A stretch of DNA of 18,824 nt from DASXRA01 sp036558905 (GTDB lineage: Bacteria > Actinomycetota > Actinomycetes > Mycobacteriales > Jatrophihabitantaceae), in contig DATBER010000189.1 of the NCBI GenBank assembly GCA_036558905.1, positions 1-18,824 of the forward strand, written 5' to 3'. Positions 13,230 to 18,824 of this stretch are shown one piece after another (position 1 is the stretch's first letter; every line of letters starts with the position of its first letter). Made by a program: the position numbers and the translations under genes. Below the pieces are notes generated by a model, which saw only the letters and a list, made by a program, of their open reading frames with translations, searched no databases and had not been told where the DNA came from.

Positions 13230-15980
13230 ATGCTGCGGGGGCGGGGCTCGGAGCTGCGCGCGCTCGAGCGTCTGATCGGCGAGGCGCGGGCCGGGCGGGC
13301 CGGCTCGCTGGTGCTGCGGGGGCCTCCGGGCGTGGGCAAGTCGGCCCTGCTGGCCCACGCCGCGGCCGCCGCGGACGGGATGACCGTCCTGCGCGCCGCC
13401 GGCGTCCAGACCGAACGCGATCTGCCGTTTTCCGTGCTCCACTCGCTGTTCCGCCCCGTCCTCCCCCTCATCGAGCGGCTGCCCACGCGGCAGCGCGATG
13501 CCATTCGTGGTGCGCTGGCTCTCGGGCCGCCCACCGGCGACGACCGCTTCCTCGTGTCCGCCGCCGTGCTGTCCCTCCTGGACGAATGCGCCGGGCGCGA
13601 CGGGCTGCTCTGCCTGCTCGACGACGCCCACTGGATGGATCGGGCCTCCCTCGACGCGCTGCTGTTCGCCGCCCGTCGGCTGGACGCCGACCTGGTCGGG
13701 CTGGTGTTCGCCGTCCGCGACTTCGAGGACCAGGACGTGCGCGATTCCCGCATCGACGTCATCGAACTGCACGGCCTCGGACGGCACGACGCGCGGGCGC
13801 TCGTTGCCGAACAGGCCGGGATCGACCCGGCCGACGGCGTTATGACCCACCTCATGCACGCGACGGCCGGTAATCCGCTGGCGCTCACCGAGCTGGCGAC
13901 GGCGCTCGACCGATCGCAACTCGCGGGCGAACTGCCACTGCCAGAGCCACTGCCGGTCAGCGCCGGCATCGACAACGCATTCCTGGCCCGGGCTCGCGGT
14001 CTGCCTGACGACACGCGCCGACTGCTGATGCTGGCCGCCGCGGAGGGCACGGGCGATCTGGCAACCGTGCTCGCCGCCGCGCGTCACTGCGGCATCTCGG
14101 CCGACGCGCTCGCCCCGGCCGAGGACGCCGGCCTGGTGATCGTCGGCGACGGCACCCTGACGTTCCGGCACGAGCTGGTCCGATCCGCCCTGTACGGCTC
14201 GATGAGCTCGGTCGACCGGCGCGCGATCCACGCGCAACTGGCCGACGTGCTCGTCGCCGACAGCGACACCGATCGCCGGACCTGGCACCGCGCTGTCGCC
14301 GCTGTCGCTCCCGACGACGTCGTGGCCGACGAGCTGGCCGCGTCGGCCCAGCGCGCCCGGATGCGCAGCGGCCACGCCGGTGCCGCGGCGGCCCTGCACC
14401 GGTCGGCCGCGCTGACGAGCGATCCCGAGGCCCGCGCCCGCCGGCTGGTCGACGCCGCCGAGAACGCCTGGCTGGCCGGCAAGCCCGAGCTCACGCAGTC
14501 CTGCCTGGACGAGGCCCGCCCACTGACGTCGGACGCGGCTCTGGGCGATCAGATCGCCCGGCTGCGCGCCCGGTGGGAGCTGCGCCGCGGCCTGGCCACC
14601 GAGGCGTTCCACCGCTTCCTGGCGGCCGCCCTGGACGCGCAGTCGCGCGATCCCGACACGGCCGCCGGCCTGTTCGCCGAGGCCTCCGAGGCGGCGCTCT
14701 ACGTCGGCGACATCGAGGGAATGATCCGGGCCGGCAAGCTCGCCGCGGGCGCGACTGCTATCCGGCGTGACGGGCGGTTCTGGCGCGACTACTGCGTCGG
14801 CGTGGCCGAGATCCTCCAGGGCCGCCGACCCGAGTCGGAGCCGTTCCTGCGCGCCGTGATCGACGCGGTCGAGGGCGATGCCCATCCCGCCGAGCTGGTG
14901 TCCGCGGGCATCGCCGCCGTCTGGCTGGGCGACCAGGGCCGCGCCATGACGCTCTACGCGCGGGCGGTGCAGGCCGCCCGGATCGCCGACATGTCGGGGA
15001 ACCTGCCCTACGTCCTGGAGTACCTCGCTGCCACCGAGCGCACCCGCGGCCGGTACGCGACCAGCCAGGCCATCTCGGAAGAGGGCCTGCGGCTCAGCCT
15101 GGAGACCCAGCAGGAGACGTCGGCGTGCAACCACCTGTCCAACCTGGCCCACCTGGCGGCCCTGGCCGGTGACGAACCGACCTGCCGGCGCTACGCCGAC
15201 GAGACGCTCGCGCGCGCCCTGCCGCACGAGCTCGGCTTCCCGGCGGCCCGGGCGTCGCTGGCCGTCGCCGTGTTGCATCTCGGACTGGGCCGGTTCGCCG
15301 AGGCGCTCGCCGCGCTGACCGAGCTCGCGGCGGCCGGCCCGGGCGTCGGCCATCCGGCGATCGTGATGTTCTCGCTGCCCGATCGGGTGGAGGCGGCCGT
15401 TCGGTGCGGCGACCTCGACGCCGCGACCGCGGCGCTGCGCGCGCTCGAACGCTGGAGCGCCCACGCCGCGCTGTCGGCCCGCGCCGTTCTGCTGCGCTGC
15501 CAGGCCCAGCTGGCCGACGATGCCGCCGCGACAACTCTGTACGCCGAGGCGATGCGACTGCACGCGTCCGGGCACAGCCCGCCGCCCGAGGTCGCCCGCA
15601 CCCAGCTGGCGTACGGCGAGTGGCTGCGCCGCGCCCGCCGGCCGGCCGAGTCCCGCCAGCAGCTGCGGGCCGCCGTCGAGACGTTCGACCGGCTCGGCTC
15701 GACACCGTGGGCGGAACGCGCGCGGCTGGAGCTCAGGGCCAGCGGCGAGACGATCCCCCGGCCCGGCGACGAGAACACGACCCGTCTCACCCCGCAGGAA
15801 CTGCGCATCGCTCGGGCCGTGGCCGACGGCAGTTCGACCAAGGAGATCGCCGCGCTGCTGTTCGTCAGCCCCCGCACCGTCGAATACCACCTGCACAAGA
15901 TGTTTCCCAAGCTCGGCATCTCGTCGCGGGCCGACCTGATCCGACTGGTATTGAGCAATCCCGCCCTGGTCGAGCGCTAG
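13230..15980 (+). CDS. LuxR-family large ATP-binding regulator (LAL) no. 2
   Basis: The 916-residue protein starts at the ATG at 13230. The in-frame open region reaches far upstream to 12450, but that stretch is a shadow of the flavoprotein gene. Walker A is GPPGVGKS (31-38) and Walker B LLCLLDDAHW (126-135). Downstream come the sensor region (HATAGNPLALTELATAL), a winged-helix-like part (LTFRHELVRSALYGSMSSVD), and a long TPR-like helical middle. The C-terminal LuxR HTH is LTPQELRIARAVADGSSTKE, then IAALLFVSPRTVEYHLHKMF. The length is typical for the LAL class, whose members activate adjacent metabolic genes. The ribosome-binding site is weak (CTGG), so it is probably coupled to the upstream flavoprotein gene. 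Its target may be that gene and/or the divergent envelope operon. Confidence 0.92.
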   Translation: MLRGRGSELRALERLIGEARAGRAGSLVLRGPPGVGKSALLAHAAAAADGMTVLRAAGVQTERDLPFSVLHSLFRPVLPLIERLPTRQRDAIRGALALGPPTGDDRFLVSAAVLSLLDECAGRDGLLCLLDDAHWMDRASLDALLFAARRLDADLVGLVFAVRDFEDQDVRDSRIDVIELHGLGRHDARALVAEQAGIDPADGVMTHLMHATAGNPLALTELATALDRSQLAGELPLPEPLPVSAGIDNAFLARARGLPDDTRRLLMLAAAEGTGDLATVLAAARHCGISADALAPAEDAGLVIVGDGTLTFRHELVRSALYGSMSSVDRRAIHAQLADVLVADSDTDRRTWHRAVAAVAPDDVVADELAASAQRARMRSGHAGAAAALHRSAALTSDPEARARRLVDAAENAWLAGKPELTQSCLDEARPLTSDAALGDQIARLRARWELRRGLATEAFHRFLAAALDAQSRDPDTAAGLFAEASEAALYVGDIEGMIRAGKLAAGATAIRRDGRFWRDYCVGVAEILQGRRPESEPFLRAVIDAVEGDAHPAELVSAGIAAVWLGDQGRAMTLYARAVQAARIADMSGNLPYVLEYLAATERTRGRYATSQAISEEGLRLSLETQQETSACNHLSNLAHLAALAGDEPTCRRYADETLARALPHELGFPAARASLAVAVLHLGLGRFAEALAALTELAAAGPGVGHPAIVMFSLPDRVEAAVRCGDLDAATAALRALERWSAHAALSARAVLLRCQAQLADDAAATTLYAEAMRLHASGHSPPPEVARTQLAYGEWLRRARRPAESRQQLRAAVETFDRLGSTPWAERARLELRASGETIPRPGDENTTRLTPQELRIARAVADGSSTKEIAALLFVSPRTVEYHLHKMFPKLGISSRADLIRLVLSNPALVER

Positions 15981-16029
15981 TGCCCCGCAGTTCCTCGGAC
16001 GTCCCGATCGGAGTTCCCGACCAGGGTGA

Positions 16030-16170
16030 TCCGGCCAAGTCGCTGCTGAAGCAGCCCTCGGCGCGCTCCAGGCTGCCTGGCAGAAAGCCGGCCTCAAGGT
16101 CACGCTCGACGGCCTGAGCGAGGCGTGCTGTCCGAGCAGCTCGCCGAGGACGATGCCCACATCGCCTTGT
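16030..16170 (+). pseudogene. Fragment resembling a family 5 extracellular solute-binding protein
   Basis: One plus frame reads AALGALQAAWQKAGLKVTLD, then GLSEA (16051-16125). This resembles the stretch in peptide/sugar-type ABC transporter binding proteins where an aligned pair of helices precedes the strand KVTL (general pattern ALQAAWKKAGIKVTL). After about 16119 the likeness continues, weakly, in another frame (VLSEQLAEDDAHIALSD). There is no start codon, signal peptide or remaining body. The call rests on pattern recall over about 25 residues, so it is tentative. Confidence 0.3.
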
Positions 16171-16182
16171 CCGACGCGAGAT

Positions 16183-16324
16183 CCCTCCGGCTACGCTGGC
16201 GAGCTTGTCGACCGTCGGCGTCCGGATGTGCGTGTTCCCCGGTCGATCCGAGCCAACGACCACACCACTGGTCCGACGTCACGAGCAGTACGTTCGGACG
16301 CGAACCAGTGGCGTGAGTCGTCAC
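16183..16324 (-). pseudogene. Sulfatase N-terminal fragment, frameshifted and truncated
   Basis: Reading from the GTG at 16324, the frame gives GSRPNVLLVTSDQWCGRWLG, the first strand of type I sulfatases (PNILLVTADQW type), whose Asp binds the catalytic calcium. After the run of four G (16237-16240) the likeness continues only in the next frame: GNTHIRTPTVDKLASVAGG, the family's TPN-LD-LA segment. One extra G explains this. It breaks off before the C/S-x-P-x-R site that matures to formylglycine, so no active enzyme is possible. The start lies 10 nt after the sialidase-like stop on the same strand, so it was probably the next gene of that operon. Confidence 0.7.
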
Positions 16325-16334
16325 GGGCAACCGC

Positions 16335-18332
16335 TCAGCGATACATGTTCGGCCAGGTGCGCCAGCCGACCACCTGGCGGGTGATGATGTTGTACCCGAA
16401 GGAGAGGAACGATCCGTTCGGCAGCTGCACGCTGCTCGGGTTGGCCTGGTCGTCGGAGCTGGAGTTGTACACCGGCAGCTGGCGGTAGCCGGTCCACGGC
16501 CCGTACGGGTTCGTGATCAGTTCGGCGTAGGTCGGGCGCAGCGGCTGGAGGATGTTCCCGAACGTCACCAGCACCGACCCGTCGGCGGTCAGCAGCAGAT
16601 GGTCCGACGAGGCCGGGATATCTGTCCACTCCGGCGCAGTCCAGGTCTGGCCGTTGTCGAAGGATCGGACGATACGCGACTCACGTTCCGCGCCGACCGA
16701 CGCGAAGTACATCCGGATGATCATCACCAGTTCGCCGTTGGGCAGCCGGACGATGTTCGGCTCCCGGTTGGTGTACTGCGAGTTGTCGGCGACGACGGTC
16801 ATCTGCTGGCTGGCCGGGAACGTCTTGCCGCCGTCGGTGCTGCGGGCGATCCGGGCTCCGGAGCCGTAGAGCGGCTGCAGCACGTCGCCGTTCGGCAGTT
16901 GGACGGCGGGCCCGTGCTCGTACGTGCCGATGGTCGATTCGATTTTGGTGAAGGTGGGGAACGTCTTTCCCCCGTCGGTCGAACGGTAGACGAAGGTACC
17001 CACGTTCGCGCCGCCGGCGGCCCAGTTCGTCTCGAACGTGGTGAGCAGCAGGGTTCCGTCGCGCAGTTCGGTGATCTTCGGGTCGCGGCAGTCGTACTGG
17101 GTGGCCACGACGGTGACCGGCTTGCTCCAGGTCCGCCCGTTGTCCGAGGAGCTGACCAGCCGGATGACGCCGTTGGCGTTGGTGTGCGCGGTCGCGTAGT
17201 GGTACGCGACCGCGATCCGCCCGTCCTTCAGCCGCACCGCGTCGGGGAACCGCGGCTGCTCCGGCCCGGCCTCCTGCGAGACGACCGAGGTCGGGATGGG
17301 TGCGAACGACTGGGTGTTCATCTGGATCGAGCGGCACAGCCCGCTGCGTCCATCGGTTACGGTGACGCTGACCGGGTGCAGTCCGATGTTCGGCTCGTCC
17401 AGAGCGGCGCGAACCGTGAGCTGGCCGGTGGGACCGGTGATCTGCGCCGGGGCCCAGCGGTCACCGACGTAGACCTCCGCCCGCAGCCGGCGCGGATCGG
17501 CCGAATGGTCGGTGATCGACGCGACCGCGGACACGGCGGCGTGGCTCGTCGCGGTCAGCCGGGTGACCAGGCCCGCCGACGTGATGCCTTGATCGAGATC
17601 GGCCGGGTCGACCTGGTCGGTCATCGACAGGTTGTCGACGTACACGTCGGTGCCCTTGCCGGACACCCCGGACGAGGCGACCTCCAGGCCGGTTACGGCC
17701 ACCGCGGCCGCGGTATGGGCGGTGGTCCGGAAGACGAAGTCGCCCACCTGCATCACCAGCGCATTCGGCGAGGCGGTCAGGGTCATCCGGGTCGGCGCGT
17801 CCTGGTCGGTCAGGTCAGGGATCACCGCCCATTGCTGGGCCGTCGTGCCCTGGTAGGCGGTCACCTGGGCCGCCGGGCTGGCCCCCCATGCGTACAGGGG
17901 CGCGACCTGCAGCCGATACGCGACGACGTCGTTGCCGGCGGAGTCGCTGCCGTGCACGGCGAGGTAGAACGGGATTGCCATGTGCGGGGCGAGGTCGATG
18001 CCGACCCGGCGGGCCGCGGCGGCCGACGCCGGGAAGATCACCGAGCTGTCGGCGGTCGTCGACGTGTCGGTGATGTGGACCGCCTGACCGCCGGCCGGGG
18101 CAGCGGCGACCACCACCGTCCCGCGGGTGGCCGTGCCGGCGGGTGGCTGGCCCGCCGGCTCGTCGTCGAAGGTGCGGACGGTGCCATCCGTCGGAGCGGG
18201 GCAGGCAGAGCCCGCCGCGGCCGCAGAAGTCTGGTCGGCCGGCGCGGCAGTCGCGTCGGTCACCAGCGACGGGCTCAGGGCGAGGGTGGCGGCTGCCGCG
18301 GCGGCGACAACCACGCGTGCGATGCGATGCAT
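16335..18332 (-). CDS. Secreted sialidase-fold (BNR repeat) protein, probable glycoside hydrolase
   Basis: The 665-residue product begins with a Sec signal peptide (MHRIARVVVAAAAAATLALS, likely cleaved near ATAA-AP at 30). Residues ~45-240 form a beta-rich, lectin-like region ending GTDVYVDNLSMTD; 250-340 is a possible Ig-like link. The C-terminal half is a six-bladed sialidase-type propeller with Asp boxes SSDNGRTW (395-402), STDGGKTF (451-458 and 498-505) and SFDNGQTW (557-564), and an Arg in QPRFPDAVRL matching the F/YRIP region. Family members cleave terminal sialic acid or other exo-linked sugars outside the cell. GGAGG lies 7 nt before the ATG. It follows the lectin-like gene after 20 nt. 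The exact glycan is unknown; an exo-arabinanase-like activity is an alternative. Confidence 0.85.
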   Translation of the reverse strand: MHRIARVVVAAAAAATLALSPSLVTDATAAPADQTSAAAAGSACPAPTDGTVRTFDDEPAGQPPAGTATRGTVVVAAAPAGGQAVHITDTSTTADSSVIFPASAAAARRVGIDLAPHMAIPFYLAVHGSDSAGNDVVAYRLQVAPLYAWGASPAAQVTAYQGTTAQQWAVIPDLTDQDAPTRMTLTASPNALVMQVGDFVFRTTAHTAAAVAVTGLEVASSGVSGKGTDVYVDNLSMTDQVDPADLDQGITSAGLVTRLTATSHAAVSAVASITDHSADPRRLRAEVYVGDRWAPAQITGPTGQLTVRAALDEPNIGLHPVSVTVTDGRSGLCRSIQMNTQSFAPIPTSVVSQEAGPEQPRFPDAVRLKDGRIAVAYHYATAHTNANGVIRLVSSSDNGRTWSKPVTVVATQYDCRDPKITELRDGTLLLTTFETNWAAGGANVGTFVYRSTDGGKTFPTFTKIESTIGTYEHGPAVQLPNGDVLQPLYGSGARIARSTDGGKTFPASQQMTVVADNSQYTNREPNIVRLPNGELVMIIRMYFASVGAERESRIVRSFDNGQTWTAPEWTDIPASSDHLLLTADGSVLVTFGNILQPLRPTYAELITNPYGPWTGYRQLPVYNSSSDDQANPSSVQLPNGSFLSFGYNIITRQVVGWRTWPNMYR

Positions 18333-18352
18333 TACCGATCCTCCGCAGCCTC

Positions 18353-18824
18353 TCAACTCGATGTCACCGAGAAGTCGTCGATCTGGAATTCGCCGCCGTA
18401 CTCGGACGGATCACCGGTGGTGAACACGAGCGAGTTGACGGCCGTCACCGCAGCGGCCGGGGTCGTAGCGGTGAAGGATTGGTCGCCGACGGTCAGCGTC
18501 GCGCTGGTCGTCGTGGCGTCGATGCTCAGCGGGAGGTAGGTCCGCAACGGCACGGCTCCGGCGAGTGTCCCGAGCGAGGTCCAGCCGCTGCCGTTATTCG
18601 CTTCCACCACCGCGGGGCTGCCCGGCCGGATGCGGAACTGCCACGGCTGCGCCGCGTCGCCGCCGCTCGACGTTCCCCTGGTGCTGATGGTGAAGCTGGT
18701 GCGGAAGTCGCCGCTCCCGAACATCATCTGCGCGTGCAGGTGTCCGGACGACGTGGTCGGCCGGGTGATCCGGGCATTGTCGTCCGTCCACTTGTCCCAC
18801 AGCCGCAGATACGTCGAGCTGTGG
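18353..18824 (-). CDS. 3' part of a gene for a beta-sandwich, lectin-like protein (partial)
   Basis: The frame is open from the window edge (residues HSSTYLRLWDKWTDDNARIT) to a TGA at 18353-18355, about 156 codons. It alternates short beta strands: MMFGSGDFRTSFTISTRGTS, PWQFRIRPGSPAVVEANNGS, LPLSIDATTTSATLTVGDQS. It ends GGEFQIDDFSVTSS, a closing strand typical of concanavalin A-like and carbohydrate-binding jelly-roll domains, and similar in style to the VYVDNLSM strand in the adjacent sialidase-like protein. The N-terminus lies outside the window, so catalytic domains or a signal peptide cannot be judged. It is followed 20 nt later by the sialidase-like gene, so the two are probably one transcript. 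Confidence 0.75.
   Translation of the reverse strand, partial: HSSTYLRLWDKWTDDNARITRPTTSSGHLHAQMMFGSGDFRTSFTISTRGTSSGGDAAQPWQFRIRPGSPAVVEANNGSGWTSLGTLAGAVPLRTYLPLSIDATTTSATLTVGDQSFTATTPAAAVTAVNSLVFTTGDPSEYGGEFQIDDFSVTSS

Larger units (their letters stand above)
15981..16334. other. Junk interval between convergent genes holding gene fragments
   Basis: These ~350 bases contain no intact gene. They hold a solute-binding-protein-like fragment on the plus strand (about 16030-16170) and a frameshifted sulfatase N-terminus on the minus strand (about 16183-16324), facing each other. No insertion-sequence ends or target duplications are visible. The first 50 bases show nothing recognisable. Confidence 0.6.

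Noticed and set aside
12912..16160. Minus-strand open frame of over 1000 codons opposite LAL no. 2
   Set aside because: It is a mirror of the GC-biased codons of the regulator; Gln/Arg/Gly-rich, without domains, while the plus strand has Walker motifs and an HTH.
16599..18539. Plus-strand open frame opposite the sialidase-like gene
   Set aside because: Antisense shadow rich in Arg/Gly/Val/Asp; the minus strand has a signal peptide and Asp boxes.
1..18824. Mobile element, phage, CRISPR or toxin-antitoxin system
   Set aside because: No transposase, integrase, direct-repeat array, attachment-site duplication or toxin/antitoxin motif is visible; the gene fragments at both ends are explained by ordinary decay.

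Overview
The window is very GC-rich with strong third-position GC bias, tight ATGA-overlapped operons and two large LuxR-type ATPase regulators. This points to a filamentous or soil actinobacterium (Actinomycetota); I cannot place it more precisely. No rRNA, tRNA, CRISPR array, insertion sequence or integrase is visible.

Layout. (1) 1-1621: the last codons of a gene, about 0.5 kb without a convincing gene, an AraC-family regulator pseudogene (internal deletion plus frameshift), and a strong hairpin between convergent units. (2) 1622-4081, minus strand: an operon of a PHBH-fold flavoprotein, an OsmC-family protein without the usual second cysteine, a MaoC-like hydratase and a 65-residue basic protein. 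It is transcribed divergently from (3) a large LuxR-family ATPase regulator (4196-6811), with a 14-bp perfect palindrome in the shared upstream region and a hairpin terminator after the regulator. (4) 6921-7166: an orphan 81-residue protein. (5) 7176-11914, minus strand: a five-gene envelope operon, in order of transcription a PAP2-like membrane domain fused to a kinase, a lipoprotein, a polytopic flippase-like protein (LPG_synthase_TM/UPF0104), an intact PAP2 phosphatase and a two-TM protein. (6) 12116-15980, plus strand: a second flavoprotein followed by a second large LuxR-family ATPase regulator. (7) 15981-16334: decayed fragments, one clearly the N-terminus of a sulfatase and one resembling an extracellular solute-binding protein. 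(8) 16335-18824, minus strand: a secreted sialidase-fold (BNR repeat) protein preceded by the 3' end of a gene for a beta-sandwich, lectin-like protein.

How they may work together. The flavoprotein/OsmC/MaoC set looks like a small redox and acyl-CoA module controlled by its divergent regulator. The flavoprotein-plus-large-LuxR pairing recurs about 8 kb away. The five-gene membrane operon is the best candidate for an undescribed system: in the fusion protein the PAP2 domain has lost its catalytic histidines while the attached kinase keeps all its key residues, and the operon also encodes an intact PAP2 enzyme and a flippase-like protein. This suggests phosphorylation, dephosphorylation and translocation of an envelope lipid, which is inference. 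The right end looks like an eroding glycan-degradation locus.
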